A stretch of 64,000 nucleotides of DNA from Mycobacterium sp. DL99. Its GTDB lineage: Bacteria; Actinomycetota; Actinomycetes; Mycobacteriales; Mycobacteriaceae. The DNA is taken from positions 3,233,806-3,297,805 of the forward strand of contig NZ_SJOM01000007.1 of assembly GCF_004762045.1 (NCBI RefSeq), given 5' to 3'. Positions 9,225 through 18,932 of the stretch are shown piece by piece. Within the stretch, counting starts at the first letter, position 1; the number at the start of each line of letters is the position of its first letter. The translations under genes were made by a program, and so were the position numbers. The notes below the pieces were generated by a model. It worked only from the letters and a program-made list of their open reading frames with translations, made no database searches and was not told the origin of the DNA.

Positions 9225-9581
9225 ATGTCACGTGGAGTCTTCAATTCCCCAGTCGCCCGGTGGTTCAATGCGGCCGCCGTGGGCCTCACCCGAGTCCCGG
9301 TGCTCGGCCGATGGATCGGCCACGGTGTGGTGGTCATCCGGTACACCGGCCGAAGGTCGGGCCGCACGTTCGAGACTCCGGTTTCCGTGACGCGCGACGG
9401 CAACCAGGTGACCATCAACGTGATGACGCCGGACAGCAAGAACTGGTGGCGCAACTTCCTCGGCGGGGGCGGCCGGCTCACCTTGCTGAACCTGGACGGC
9501 AGTGACCGTGCGGGGCACGCCGTTGCCTACCGTGACGGCCAGGGCAAAGTGACCGTCACGGTGCAACTCGACGCACCCTGA
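9225..9581 (+). CDS. Deazaflavin-dependent nitroreductase-family protein (DUF385/Ddn-like)
   Basis: A 118-residue protein with the split-barrel pattern of F420-binding Ddn-like proteins: VVIRYTGRRSGRTFETPVSVTRDGNQ then NWWRNFLGGGGRLTLL. This family, common in mycobacteria, uses the deazaflavin F420 to reduce quinones or nitro compounds, or forms small cofactor-binding barrels. The start is ATG 9225, 19 bases after the exporter stop. Its 3' end faces the polyamine-type permease gene with only two bases between the stop codons. Confidence 0.8.
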   Translation: MSRGVFNSPVARWFNAAAVGLTRVPVLGRWIGHGVVVIRYTGRRSGRTFETPVSVTRDGNQVTINVMTPDSKNWWRNFLGGGGRLTLLNLDGSDRAGHAVAYRDGQGKVTVTVQLDAP

Positions 9582-9583
9582 GC

Positions 9584-10429
9584 TCAGGCGTCGATACGCT
9601 TGCGCCGGTACAGCGTTCCGACCATGAGCAACAACAGGCTCACCACCAGGATCGCCGTAGCCAGCACGTTGATCTGCGGGGGTACCGCGGCCTTGACCGC
9701 CGCGTTGACGTACAGCGGATAGGTGACCGTGGAGCCGCTGACGAAATAGGTGATGATGAAGTCGTCCAGGGACAAGGCGAACGACAACATCGCCGCGGCC
9801 ACGATGCCCGGAACGATCAGCGGCAGCGTCACTTTGAAGAACGTTCTGGTCGGGCTCGCCCCGAGATCCATCGACGCGTCCTCGAGCGTCCAGTCGAAGC
9901 CGCGTACCCGGGCGCGCACCGTCATCGCGATGAAGCTGATCTGAAAGGCTATGTGGGCCAGCACGATCGTGGCGTAGCCGGTGGCCCAGTGCAGATCGAG
10001 GAACAGGGTCAGCAGCGACGCACCCATGACCACCTCGGGCGCGGTCAGCGGTAGCACGAGAAAGGTGTCGACCGCTTTCTGGCCGCGGAATCGTTGGCGC
10101 ACCAGAGCGATTGCCACCAGTGTGCCCAGCACCAAGGCGATGGCGGTCGACACTGCGGCGACATTGAGGCTGAGCTTCAGCGCCTCGGTCAGTGCCGGGT
10201 ACTTGAACGGGTGGGCCCAGTTGTCGAGGGTGAATCCCTGCCAGGTGTAGTTGAACTTGCCCGCCGGCTTGTTGAACGAGAACAGCACGATGACGAAGAT
10301 CGGCAGGAACAGGTACAGCAAGACCAGACCGGCGACGATCCGCAGCGTCCAATCGCCCCACCTCGGTGATCCCTTGACCACCGTCGGTACGGCCGGGCTC
10401 GTGGCTTCCGCCATCGCGGTCGATGTCAT
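9584..10429 (-). CDS. Polyamine-type ABC transporter permease (PotC-like)
   Basis: The 281-residue protein has about six membrane helices and the permease-ATPase contact loop EDASMDLGASPTRTFFKVTLPLIVPGI around residues 170-195. This matches the second permease of spermidine/putrescine importers. The start is ATG 10429, which overlaps the stop of the first permease (ATGA). It is the last gene of a four-gene minus-strand operon (ATPase, binding protein, permease, permease). Substrates other than polyamines, such as GABA-like compounds, are possible for this family. Confidence 0.88.
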   Translation of the reverse strand: MTSTAMAEATSPAVPTVVKGSPRWGDWTLRIVAGLVLLYLFLPIFVIVLFSFNKPAGKFNYTWQGFTLDNWAHPFKYPALTEALKLSLNVAAVSTAIALVLGTLVAIALVRQRFRGQKAVDTFLVLPLTAPEVVMGASLLTLFLDLHWATGYATIVLAHIAFQISFIAMTVRARVRGFDWTLEDASMDLGASPTRTFFKVTLPLIVPGIVAAAMLSFALSLDDFIITYFVSGSTVTYPLYVNAAVKAAVPPQINVLATAILVVSLLLLMVGTLYRRKRIDA

Positions 10430-11301
10430 ACCAAGTCCTCCGTGCCCAGCGCCCGCGTATAGAGCAGCACCCCGACCAGGATGATCGCCATCAGCACCAT
10501 GCTGAGGGCGGCGGCTGCCGGGTAGTCCTTGACCACCAGGAACTGCTTCTGGATCACGTTGCCGATCATGGTGGTCTGCGTGCTGCCGAGGTAATCGGCA
10601 TTGATGAAATCGCCGGCCGCGGGGATGAACACCAGCATGCTTCCGGCCAACACACCCGGCATCGACAGCGGCAGAATGACTTTGGTGAAGCTGCGGGTGT
10701 TCGACGAGTACAGGTCCTTGGACGCCTCGATCAGGCGTGGATCGATCTTCTCCAGGCTCACGTAGAGCGGCAGGATCATGAAGATGATCCAGTTGTAGGT
10801 GAGGCCGCCGATCACCGCCCAGCTCGTCGAGAGCAGCCGGCCTTCGCTCGGCAGCAATCCGATGGCCCCGAGCGCGTTGACCACCACCCCGTCGTCGGCC
10901 AGGATCGTCTTCCACGCGATGGTGCGGATCAGGAAGGTGACGAAGAACGGCAGGATCACCAGGCCCAGGATCAGGTTCTTGTACCGGCCGGCCTTGAAGG
11001 CGATGACGTAGGCCAGTGGAAACGCCAGCAGCGCGCACAGCACGGTGGCGACGAATGCGTAGCCGAACGTCCGCAGGATCTGGTCCTGATACTCGCTGAA
11101 TGCATGCAGGTAATTGCCGAAATTCCAGTCGAACTCGAGCGTCGGCAGATACACCGAACCGCCCGACGTCGACAACGAGGTGCGTGCCAATGAGAAGAAC
11201 GGCACCACGAAGAAGATCCCGAGGTACACCAGGGCCGGCAGGATCATCAGATACGGGGCGATCTTGCTCCGCTGCCGGCTACTGGTGGCTACTCCCGCCA
11301 T
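10426..11301 (-). CDS. Polyamine-type ABC transporter permease (PotB-like)
   Basis: The 291 residues contain about six membrane helices. The coupling loop is EASKDLYSSNTRSFTKVILP near residues 185-205, and the AGDFINADYLGS segment is typical of PotB permeases. The gene starts five bases after the binding-protein stop and overlaps the next permease by four bases, so the subunits are made from one mRNA. The N-terminal region is basic and faces the cytoplasm. Confidence 0.88.
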   Translation of the reverse strand: MAGVATSSRQRSKIAPYLMILPALVYLGIFFVVPFFSLARTSLSTSGGSVYLPTLEFDWNFGNYLHAFSEYQDQILRTFGYAFVATVLCALLAFPLAYVIAFKAGRYKNLILGLVILPFFVTFLIRTIAWKTILADDGVVVNALGAIGLLPSEGRLLSTSWAVIGGLTYNWIIFMILPLYVSLEKIDPRLIEASKDLYSSNTRSFTKVILPLSMPGVLAGSMLVFIPAAGDFINADYLGSTQTTMIGNVIQKQFLVVKDYPAAAALSMVLMAIILVGVLLYTRALGTEDLV

Positions 11302-11306
11302 CGGCG

Positions 11307-12500
11307 TCAGCCTCCGGTCACTGCGGCGTAGAGACTGTTGAACTCCTGAGTCTGCTCGTCAGTGAGGGCCGACCACGACTTGAGCTTGGCAATGATGTCG
11401 GCGGGCGGGTTGATCAGCGGGTTGCTGGCCAGCTTGGGGTCGATCTTGGCCAGTTCGTCTGTCATGTCCGACAACACCGGAACGAACTGGGTGAACGCGA
11501 TGAGCTTGGCGTAATTCGCCCGGTCATAGACGTAGTCGATCCACGCTTCGGCGGCCTTCTGGTTCTGTGTGGTGTAGGGGATCACCATGGTGTCGATGAA
11601 CCAGTCGCCGCCGGTCTCGGGCACGATGAACTTCAGGTCCGGGTTGTCGGCCTGCAGCTGGACCACGTCACCCGAATACGCCTGGGCGACAGCGATATTG
11701 CCAGCCGCGAGGTCGTCGGCGTAGTCGTTGCCGGTGAACCGGCGGATCTGGCCCTTGTCCTTCTGTTCGCGGATGAAATCGACGGCTTTCTTGATCGCGT
11801 CGGTGGTCGGTTCCTCAACGGAGTTGCCCTGCCACTGCATGATCATGCCGAGCCCGTCCTGGGTGTCGGACAGCAGGCTGACCCGACCCTTGAACGCGGG
11901 ATCCCACAGATCGTCGATCTTGGTGATGTCGCGTCCGGTGGCGGCGCGGTTGTACGCCAGGCCGACCATGCCGGTCATGTACGGCGCGGTGTACTTGCGT
12001 CCCGGATCGGCCTTCGAATTGAGGAGGTCTTGGCGCAGGTTCTTCTTGTTAGGGACCCGGGACTCGCTGATCTCGTTGAGCCACTTGAGTCCGGCGAGCC
12101 GCACCGCCATGAACTCGGTGGGCACGACGAGGTCGGAGCCGATGTCCTGCTGACGGGACAATGGTTCCTTGACCTTGGCGAACCACTGCTCGTTGTCGTT
12201 GAAATCTTCTTTGTAGTCCACCGTGAGACCGGTCTTGGTCTGGAATCCGGCGACGAACCCGTCGGCCATGTACAGCGGCCAGTTCGAGACGCGGAGGGTG
12301 CCGGTGGCCGGCGAGCCGTCGTCGGGTGCAGCCGAGGTGGCCGGAGCACTGGATTTCTCACCCGAGCTACAGGCGGCCAGGACCGAGGGCCCCAGCGCCA
12401 GTGCCGCCGCGGCAGCTGCACCGCCGCCCAGGAATCGACGGCGTGACGTGCGGTTCGCGGTAAGCCGGGCGAGCAGTCGGGGATCGAGGTTGTCGGGCAT
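11307..12500 (-). CDS. Polyamine-type extracellular solute-binding lipoprotein (PotD-like)
   Basis: The 397-residue protein starts at ATG 12500. It carries a twin-arginine signal (SRRRFLGGG near residue 19) and a lipobox LAAC near residue 43, so it is inferred to be Tat-exported and lipid-anchored outside the membrane. The mature part matches PotD-type binding proteins (LRVSNWPLYMADGFVAGF, then IDDLWDPAFKGRVSLLSDTQ and AAEAWIDYVYDRANYAKL). It delivers substrate to the two permeases encoded directly downstream. The open frame extends upstream but that part is in the intergenic region and looks non-coding. Confidence 0.9.
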   Translation of the reverse strand: MPDNLDPRLLARLTANRTSRRRFLGGGAAAAAALALGPSVLAACSSGEKSSAPATSAAPDDGSPATGTLRVSNWPLYMADGFVAGFQTKTGLTVDYKEDFNDNEQWFAKVKEPLSRQQDIGSDLVVPTEFMAVRLAGLKWLNEISESRVPNKKNLRQDLLNSKADPGRKYTAPYMTGMVGLAYNRAATGRDITKIDDLWDPAFKGRVSLLSDTQDGLGMIMQWQGNSVEEPTTDAIKKAVDFIREQKDKGQIRRFTGNDYADDLAAGNIAVAQAYSGDVVQLQADNPDLKFIVPETGGDWFIDTMVIPYTTQNQKAAEAWIDYVYDRANYAKLIAFTQFVPVLSDMTDELAKIDPKLASNPLINPPADIIAKLKSWSALTDEQTQEFNSLYAAVTGG

Positions 12501-12561
12501 GGGCGACCTTTCGGGGAATTCGGGCGCTTTCCGTGAATGAGGGGTGGAGGCTGGCGAGTGT

Positions 12562-13755
12562 CTAGGTGTCGTCGAGCATCTCTTCGAGGTCTTCGGCGGT
12601 GGGTATGTCTGCGGCCGGCAGTACGCGCGAAGCTTCCGGCGACCAACTGACATGCACCGCGTCACCCGGGCGCAGCAGAGGCAGGTCCTGCTCGGGCCCG
12701 ACATGGGCGATGATCGTCGAATCATCCGGTGCGGCAAGGGAAAGCCGGAGCACCGGACCCTGGAAGGTCAGGTCCTTGACGGTGGCAGGCACGGTGGCCA
12801 CGTCCCCGGTCGGAACATCCATGGAGACGCGGACCCGCTCGGGACGGATCATCAGGGTGGCCTGACCGCCGGGTTCGATGGTGGTATCGCCAGGTTTGGC
12901 CTTGAGCGTCGTTCCGAGCACGTCGACCTCGACGAAGTCCCGGTTGGTCCGCCCCGTCTGCCGGCCCGGCCACAGGTTGGCCTGACCGATGAAGCTGGCG
13001 ACGAACACCGTCGCCGGGCGGTCATAGATCTCAGTGGGACTGCCGATCTGCTCAACGTTTCCGTTGTTCATCACCGCGATCCGGTCGCTCATGGTGAGCG
13101 CCTCTTCCTGATCGTGGGTGACGTAGATGAACGTGATGCCGACCTCGCGCTGGATACGTTTCAGCTCGAACTGCATCGCATGGCGCAGTTTGAGATCGAG
13201 GGCGCCGAGCGGCTCGTCGAGCAGGAGTGCGCTGGGGTAGTTGACCAGGGCGCGGGCCAGTGCCACCCGCTGCTGTTGACCACCGGAGAGCTGGCCGGGC
13301 TTGCGCTTGGCGAAGTCGGTGAGCCGGACGATTTCCAGCAGCTCGTCGACGCTGCGTTTGATCTCGGCCTTTTCCTTCTTCATGCTGCGCGGCCCGTAGG
13401 CCACGTTGTCCCACACCGTCATGTGCGGGAACAGCGCATAGTGCTGGAAGACCGTGTTGACGTTGCGCTTGTGCGGTGGCACGCGAGAGACGTCGACGCC
13501 CTCAAGCCGGATGGCGCCCTCGGTCGGGCTTTCGAATCCGGCGATCATGCGCAGCGTGGTGGTCTTCCCGCAGCCCGAGGGGCCCAGCATCGAGAAGAAC
13601 TCACCCGATGCGATGGTGAAGTCCGCCTCGGCTACGGCGACGTAGTCGCCGAACCGTTTCGTGACGTGGTCGATCTCTATGACCGGCGCGCCACTGCGTG
13701 GCGAGCCGTCGTGTCCCGTCGACTTGTCGACGGCGGTGATATCTGGGCCGGTCAG
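12562..13755 (-). CDS. Polyamine-type ABC transporter ATPase (PotA-like)
   Basis: This is the ATP-hydrolysing subunit of the importer. The ABC domain has Walker [10 protein letters not shown], signature [15 protein letters not shown] and Walker [13 protein letters not shown], and a C-terminal TOBE-type domain of about 110 residues follows. The start is uncertain: the frame contains only TTG codons far upstream (from 13836), whereas a strong GGAGGAGG lies six bases before a CTG at 13755, giving 397 residues. I favour the CTG, which would be a rare initiation codon. The upstream DNA at 13780-13870 is AT-rich and looks like a promoter region. It is the first gene of the operon. Confidence 0.85.
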   Translation of the reverse strand: MTGPDITAVDKSTGHDGSPRSGAPVIEIDHVTKRFGDYVAVAEADFTIASGEFFSMLGPSGCGKTTTLRMIAGFESPTEGAIRLEGVDVSRVPPHKRNVNTVFQHYALFPHMTVWDNVAYGPRSMKKEKAEIKRSVDELLEIVRLTDFAKRKPGQLSGGQQQRVALARALVNYPSALLLDEPLGALDLKLRHAMQFELKRIQREVGITFIYVTHDQEEALTMSDRIAVMNNGNVEQIGSPTEIYDRPATVFVASFIGQANLWPGRQTGRTNRDFVEVDVLGTTLKAKPGDTTIEPGGQATLMIRPERVRVSMDVPTGDVATVPATVKDLTFQGPVLRLSLAAPDDSTIIAHVGPEQDLPLLRPGDAVHVSWSPEASRVLPAADIPTAEDLEEMLDDT

Positions 13756-14021
13756 CGGAATCCTCCTCCAGTACAGCCGCGGAAGCTGTCGGTAAACAAT
13801 CGCGGATTGTGCCGACCTTCGCAACCGTTTCCGCAATGAATTAACAATTTTTCAATGGAATCCTTCGTTTGAACCGGGTTGACAGCGCGATTCCATAGCG
13901 CGGCAGTCGAGCGGCCACGGCGGGTCTGGTCGGTCCACGGTCCGGAGGGGGCGGTCACTGGCTGGACTCAAGTTTCGCAGCTCAGCGGGTTGTCACGGCA
14001 GGAAACCGGCGACCGGAGGAA

Positions 14022-15491
14022 TCAGCCCCACTCGTGGTTCATCGCGCGGGACTCAGACATGGTGTGCACGGACTCGCCGTGGCGGTCGGGTGCGCGGGAC
14101 ACCGCGATGAGGGCCATCGCCAAAGCTGCGGTGACCGCGCCGGCGACGAAGATCGTCACGAAGCTGCCTTCCGATGGCACCATGCGATGCCCGAGCAGCA
14201 CCGCGACGACCGCCGCCGCCACGGAGCTGCCGATGGTCCGCGCGATCGCGTTCATGCTCGTGGCGATGCCTGTCTCGCCGGCATCCACCTCACTGACAAC
14301 CAGCGCGGGCAACGCGCCGTATCCCAGGCTGATGTAGGCGTTGGCCAGCACGCCGGCCACCACGACCTGCCAGGGCCGGTCATGGGCGACGGCGAGCATG
14401 ACGAATCCGGCGATTCCGGCGACCGCGGCCACCACCAGTACTCGACGCGCGCCGTACCGGTCGATGTACCGGCCGCTGACCAGTGCCACCACAAAACCGG
14501 TCAGCGCTCCGGGGAGCAGGAAATACACGCTGGCTTGCAGCACGCTGGCCCCGAATCCGTAGCCGGCGGCCTGATGGGACATCTGGACGAACTGGGTGAG
14601 GCCGAGGAAGGCGAAGTACAGCCCCATGCCGACCAGGATCGTGGCCAGGTTGGTCAGCAGGATGGGGCGCCGGGCCAGCATCGTGGTCGAGACCAGAGGA
14701 TCGGCGGCCCGTCGTTCCCACCACCACCAGCCGACCAGCACGCCGACACCGCCGGCCAGAAAGCCGATCGTCCCCGGATGGGTCCATCCCCATGAGTTGC
14801 CCTGAGTGATCGCCAGCAGCACCGACGACAGGCCGATCGCCAGGCCCGCGGCGCCCAGCCAGTCGATTGTGCCGCCGGCGTCAGGCTTGCGGTTGGGCAC
14901 AATCGCGACCGCCACCACGATGACGATGGCGGTGAAAGCGGTGGCGAGCCAGAAGACGCGGTGATACCCGGCGTCGCCCGACATCAGCAGGCCGGTGACG
15001 ACGAGGCCGACACCGCCGCCGAAACCGAGCGTTCCGGACAACACCGACATCGCGCCGACCAGTCGATCTTCAGCGAGTTCTTCCCGCAGGATCGCGATGC
15101 TGATGGGGTAGAGCGCGTAGGAGGCGCCCTGCAGGATGCGTGCCGCCACCAGCAGCGGCACCGACGCGGTCACCGCGGCCAGCACTGAACCTGCCAGCAC
15201 CACCACCAGCACGCCGAGCAGGACGCGTTTCTTGCTGTAGAGATCGGCGAGTCTGCCGATCAGCGGGGTCGAGGCCGCTGCCGCCAGCAGGTTGGCGGTG
15301 ACGGCCCAGCTGACCGCCACTCCCGAGGTGTTCAGCTGGCGCGCGATGATGCCCAGGATCGGGACCACCGCGGTCTGGAGGATGGCGACGGTGAGTGCCA
15401 CCAGGCTCAGGCCGGCGATCAGGACGCCGGGGCGGCGTGGTGCCCCCGGGACCGCGGGGGAGGCGGACCGGTCGGTTTCGGTCCTCGCCAC
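14022..15491 (-). CDS. MFS multidrug-type transporter (DHA2/EmrB-like)
   Basis: The 489-residue protein has about 14 hydrophobic helices and the MFS loop motif GRLADLYSKKRVLLGVL between helices 2 and 3, as in proton-driven drug pumps of the DHA2 group. It probably starts at GTG 15491. No regulator is adjacent; the plus-strand neighbour at 15612 is an NCS1 permease reading the other way. The drug or metabolite exported cannot be predicted. Confidence 0.87.
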   Translation of the reverse strand: MARTETDRSASPAVPGAPRRPGVLIAGLSLVALTVAILQTAVVPILGIIARQLNTSGVAVSWAVTANLLAAAASTPLIGRLADLYSKKRVLLGVLVVVLAGSVLAAVTASVPLLVAARILQGASYALYPISIAILREELAEDRLVGAMSVLSGTLGFGGGVGLVVTGLLMSGDAGYHRVFWLATAFTAIVIVVAVAIVPNRKPDAGGTIDWLGAAGLAIGLSSVLLAITQGNSWGWTHPGTIGFLAGGVGVLVGWWWWERRAADPLVSTTMLARRPILLTNLATILVGMGLYFAFLGLTQFVQMSHQAAGYGFGASVLQASVYFLLPGALTGFVVALVSGRYIDRYGARRVLVVAAVAGIAGFVMLAVAHDRPWQVVVAGVLANAYISLGYGALPALVVSEVDAGETGIATSMNAIARTIGSSVAAAVVAVLLGHRMVPSEGSFVTIFVAGAVTAALAMALIAVSRAPDRHGESVHTMSESRAMNHEWG

Positions 15492-15611
15492 TACCGCTCC
15501 GATCCATAGCTAATCTTTGTGTTTCTCGATTATGGCCTTGGGTTGTCACGGGCCTGCGCACCGGGGTGATCGCTCAGCGCCACATCGTCGGGACCGTGGT
15601 CGAATAGACGA

Positions 15612-17000
15612 ATGGCTTTCGGAGTCAGTGCGCTCAACGCGTCCACGTTCAGCGGGCGCCGCCCGACCGGCTCGGGTGATCTGACCGTGGAAACCCATGG
15701 GATCGCACCCCTGGCCGCCGACCAACGGTACGGACACCCCGCCCGGCTGTTCACGGTGTGGTTCGCGCCGCAGGTGAACATGACCGGAGTATTCACCGGG
15801 ACATTGGCGATCACCCTCGGGCTGGGCTTCTGGCTGGGACTGCTGGCCATGGTCATCGGCACGGTTCTGGGCTCCGCCGTGGTGGCATACCTGTCGACGT
15901 GGGGGCCGCGCACCGGGGCGGGTCAACTTCCCAACGCGCGCATGGCATTCGGCGGGCTGGTAGTGGTGCCAGGCATCTTGCAGTGGGGATCGTCGATCGC
16001 CTGGGACGCGCTTGTCGGCTTGTTCGGCGGGGAGGCGCTCGCGGCGCTGCTGGGCATCCCGTTCTGGAGCGCGGTGTTGATCGTCCTCGCTGTCCAGGGC
16101 GTGGTCGGGTTCTTCGGCTACGAGTTGATCCACCGCCTGCAGGCGGTGTTGACCGTCATCCTCTTCATCACCTTCGCGGTCTTCACCGTCAAGCTGGTCG
16201 GTGGACATGACATCGTCGTGGCGCCGTCGGTGGCAGGTGCCGATCTGGCCGGAGCGTTCGTTTTCGAGGTCACCATTGCACTGAGCCTGGCGATCTCGTG
16301 GGCCAGCTACGCCGCCGATTTCAGTCGCTATCTCCCGAGCGACTCGCCGCGTTGGCAGGTGTTCGGATACTCGTTCGCCGGGATCGTGCTGGGCTACATA
16401 TTCGTTCAGGGCATCGGGATCGCGGCCGCGTCGGTCATCGGTGAGCACACCGCCGACGGTGTTCACGCCGTCATGGGCGGGGGCCTGCTCGGCGGCCTGG
16501 CCTTGTTGGTGATCGCGCTCGCGGCGATCGGCTCGGGTGTGATGAACGACTACAGCGGTTCCTTGGCATTGCAGACCATCGGTGTGCGGGTGCGTCGGCC
16601 GGTGTCGGCGATCATCGTGACGGCACTGGCCTTCGGCTTGATCCTGTGGTTGCACGCCGCGGACACCGCGACCAGGTTCACCGATGTCCTGCTGCTGGTC
16701 AGCTATTGGATTCCGGCGTTTGTCGCCGTGGTCGTGGTGGACTGGGCGATCCGTACCCGTGGACGCAGCAGTATCGATCCCAGCGCCGAATCCACCGGGC
16801 GCCGCGACGCGGTGGCGGCCCTGATCACCTTCCTGGTGGCCTATGTAATCGCCGTGCCGTTCATGAACACGACGCTGATCCAGGGTGCGGTGGCCACCGC
16901 ATGGCACGGGGCCGACCTCGCCTACTTCGTCAATTTTCTTGTAGCGCTGGTTCTTTACGGTGGTTACCGACTGCTGACACGGCGGGTGGATCGGTCCTAG
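15612..17000 (+). CDS. NCS1-family purine-cytosine/allantoin-type permease
   Basis: A 462-residue inner-membrane protein with about 12 helices. The N-terminal part has ETHGIAPLAADQRYGHPARLFTVWF and NMTGVFTGTLAITLGLGFW, and helix 6 carries ISWASYAADFSRYLP, all characteristic of the cytosine-permease branch of NCS1 carriers. It would import a nucleobase or related heterocycle with a cation. It sits divergent from the MFS pump and convergent with the dehydrogenase gene, only three bases apart. The cognate catabolic enzyme is not evident. Confidence 0.85.
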   Translation: MAFGVSALNASTFSGRRPTGSGDLTVETHGIAPLAADQRYGHPARLFTVWFAPQVNMTGVFTGTLAITLGLGFWLGLLAMVIGTVLGSAVVAYLSTWGPRTGAGQLPNARMAFGGLVVVPGILQWGSSIAWDALVGLFGGEALAALLGIPFWSAVLIVLAVQGVVGFFGYELIHRLQAVLTVILFITFAVFTVKLVGGHDIVVAPSVAGADLAGAFVFEVTIALSLAISWASYAADFSRYLPSDSPRWQVFGYSFAGIVLGYIFVQGIGIAAASVIGEHTADGVHAVMGGGLLGGLALLVIALAAIGSGVMNDYSGSLALQTIGVRVRRPVSAIIVTALAFGLILWLHAADTATRFTDVLLLVSYWIPAFVAVVVVDWAIRTRGRSSIDPSAESTGRRDAVAALITFLVAYVIAVPFMNTTLIQGAVATAWHGADLAYFVNFLVALVLYGGYRLLTRRVDRS

Positions 17001-17003
17001 CGG

Positions 17004-18068
17004 TCAGGTAAGCGCGGCCAGGACGTGCTCGGTGAACGTTGATGTGGACGCGCTGCCCCCGATGTCGGCGGTACCGACACCGGCATCGAGGGTCCGCCGG
17101 ACGGCGTCCTCGATGCGATCTGCGGCGACACCGAGCGCTGGCGTGCCACCGTCGCGGCCGGCCAGCCAACGCAGCAGCATCGCGGTGGACAGGATCATCG
17201 CGACCGGGTTGGCGATGTCGCGTCCGGCGATGTCCGGCGCGGACCCGTGGGCGGCCTGCGCCATCGCGTGAGTGTGCGAGGCGTTGATGGAGGGCGCCAT
17301 CCCGAGCGAGCCACTCAACTGGCCGGCGAGGTCGGACAGAATGTCGCCGAACATGTTCTCGGCGACGATCACATCGAAGTCGCGGGGGTGGCTCACCAAT
17401 CGAGCCGCGAGTGCGTCGATGTGCTCTCCACGGACTTCGACGTCGGGGTAACTTTCTGCGACCGCCAGGCACACGTCACGGAACAGCCCGGTGGTCTTGG
17501 CCAGGACGTTCGTCTTGTGAGCGATGGTGACCGACTTGCGCCGAGCGGTCGCCAACTGGAACGCCTGATGGGCGATCCGCTCGCAGGCAGTCCGGGTGAA
17601 CACGGCGACGGCCAGCGCGACATCGGGTGTGGGCATGAATTCGCCTGCGCCGTCGTACATGTTGCGGTCGGCGTAGAACCCTTCGGTGTTCTCCCGGACG
17701 ATGACCACGTCGAGATCGGGGCAGACCGCGCGGACGGATGCACTCAGGGTGCGGGCCGGCCGGATGTTGGCGAACAAGTTGTAGCGCTTGCGGATTGCCC
17801 CACCGGGTGACAGTGTGCCGCGGAACTGCTCGGGGTAGCCGGCGTTGTCGTGCGGACCGAGGATCCATCCGGGCAGCCCGTCGAGTTGGGCCAGCGTCGG
17901 TTCTGGCAGCGGGGTTCCGAACTCGCCGATCGCCTCGAGGCCGAACGGCAGTTCGCGCCAGTGCACGCCGATCGACACACTGGCCAAGGCCCGTTCAGCG
18001 ACGCTGGTGGCCGAATCCACGATCTCAGGCCCGATCCCGTCGCCGAGAAGTACTCCCAGAGTCAGCAC
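17004..18068 (-). CDS. Isocitrate/isopropylmalate-family decarboxylating dehydrogenase (tartrate dehydrogenase-like)
   Basis: The 354 residues carry the beta-decarboxylating dehydrogenase pattern: LGVLLGDGIGPEIV at the start, PGGAIRKRYNLFANIRPAR near residue 90, IVRENTEGFY with the substrate-binding arginine, HKTNVLAKT with the catalytic lysine, and DNPVAMILSTAMLL-type residues (here ANPVAMILSTAML) at the NAD site. It would oxidise and decarboxylate a 2-hydroxy-3-carboxy acid. LeuB is usually near leucine genes, which are absent here, so a tartrate/3-isopropylmalate-like paralogue is more likely. The stop of the epoxide hydrolase upstream is 15 bases away, so they form a pair. Confidence 0.82.
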   Translation of the reverse strand: MLTLGVLLGDGIGPEIVDSATSVAERALASVSIGVHWRELPFGLEAIGEFGTPLPEPTLAQLDGLPGWILGPHDNAGYPEQFRGTLSPGGAIRKRYNLFANIRPARTLSASVRAVCPDLDVVIVRENTEGFYADRNMYDGAGEFMPTPDVALAVAVFTRTACERIAHQAFQLATARRKSVTIAHKTNVLAKTTGLFRDVCLAVAESYPDVEVRGEHIDALAARLVSHPRDFDVIVAENMFGDILSDLAGQLSGSLGMAPSINASHTHAMAQAAHGSAPDIAGRDIANPVAMILSTAMLLRWLAGRDGGTPALGVAADRIEDAVRRTLDAGVGTADIGGSASTSTFTEHVLAALT

Positions 18069-18083
18069 ACTGTCATCTTCCGC

Positions 18084-18932
18084 TCAAACGGGATGGGCTG
18101 CGAACCACTGCAGCAACATTTCCGCGATCTGTTCCGGTTTCTCTTCCGGAAGCCAGTGTGAGGCCCCGCGGAGCGTTTCGAACCGGTAGGGACCAGCGAC
18201 GTAATTCGCGGTGTCGTGCGCCGGTTTGGCGGTGATCGCGATGTCGCGGTCACTCCAGACATACAGCGTCGGCACGGTGATCTTGGCCGCCGCGCTCAGG
18301 CCGGACCGGCTAAACGGCATGGCGCGATACCAGTTCAGCGAGGCGGTCAGGGCACCGGGCTCAGCCATGGCCCGAGCGTCGCGTTCGGCGGCCTCGGGCG
18401 GTAGCCCGCTGTGGATCAAGGATTTCGCAATGGCTGCGCCCTTGCCGTCGCGCCCGAGCATCAACCGTTCGGACACCCACGGCAGTTGATTGACGTACAT
18501 GTACCACGATGCGAGTCCCTGTCTGCTGGTCAGCAGGGACCGCAGGAACGCCATCGGGTGGGGCACCGACAGCGCCGACAACGATGCCAGCTTCTCGGGT
18601 GCGTGGCCGGCGACGCTCCAGGCCACTGCGGCGCCCCAGTCGTGGCCCACGAGATGGACACGGTCGGCGCCGCTGGCATCGATCAGCGCGAGGGTGTCCT
18701 CCACCAACTCCGCCGAGCGGTAGTCGCGGCGGCGGGTCGGCCGGGCGCCGGGCGAGTACCCTCGCTGATTGGGCGCCAGGCACCGGAACCCGTTGGCGGT
18801 GAGCAGAGAGATGACCGGCTCCCAGCTGATGTTCTGCTGCGGAAAGCCATGAAGCAGCACGACCACCGGACCGTTGGCGGGACCGTGATCGATGACATCG
18901 AAGACGAACTCCCCGCGGCGGTATTGATCCAT
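18084..18932 (-). CDS. Alpha/beta-fold epoxide hydrolase
   Basis: The 282-residue enzyme has the epoxide hydrolase signature: HGFPQQNISWEPV (oxyanion region), the nucleophile Asp in GHDWGAAVAW, an acid in SDRDIA, and the catalytic histidine in GASHWLPEEKPEQI. It would open an epoxide to a diol through an aspartyl ester. The start is ATG 18932; the open frame extends 170 codons further upstream, but that part is low in complexity and has no homology to the family. Mycobacteria carry several such enzymes (EphA-F); this one cannot be assigned to a specific member. Confidence 0.88.
   Translation of the reverse strand: MDQYRRGEFVFDVIDHGPANGPVVVLLHGFPQQNISWEPVISLLTANGFRCLAPNQRGYSPGARPTRRRDYRSAELVEDTLALIDASGADRVHLVGHDWGAAVAWSVAGHAPEKLASLSALSVPHPMAFLRSLLTSRQGLASWYMYVNQLPWVSERLMLGRDGKGAAIAKSLIHSGLPPEAAERDARAMAEPGALTASLNWYRAMPFSRSGLSAAAKITVPTLYVWSDRDIAITAKPAHDTANYVAGPYRFETLRGASHWLPEEKPEQIAEMLLQWFAAHPV

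Noticed and set aside
15546..16907. 453-codon frame antisense to the NCS1 permease
   Set aside because: His/Gln/Arg-rich shadow; the permease on the plus strand has the family motifs and membrane helices.
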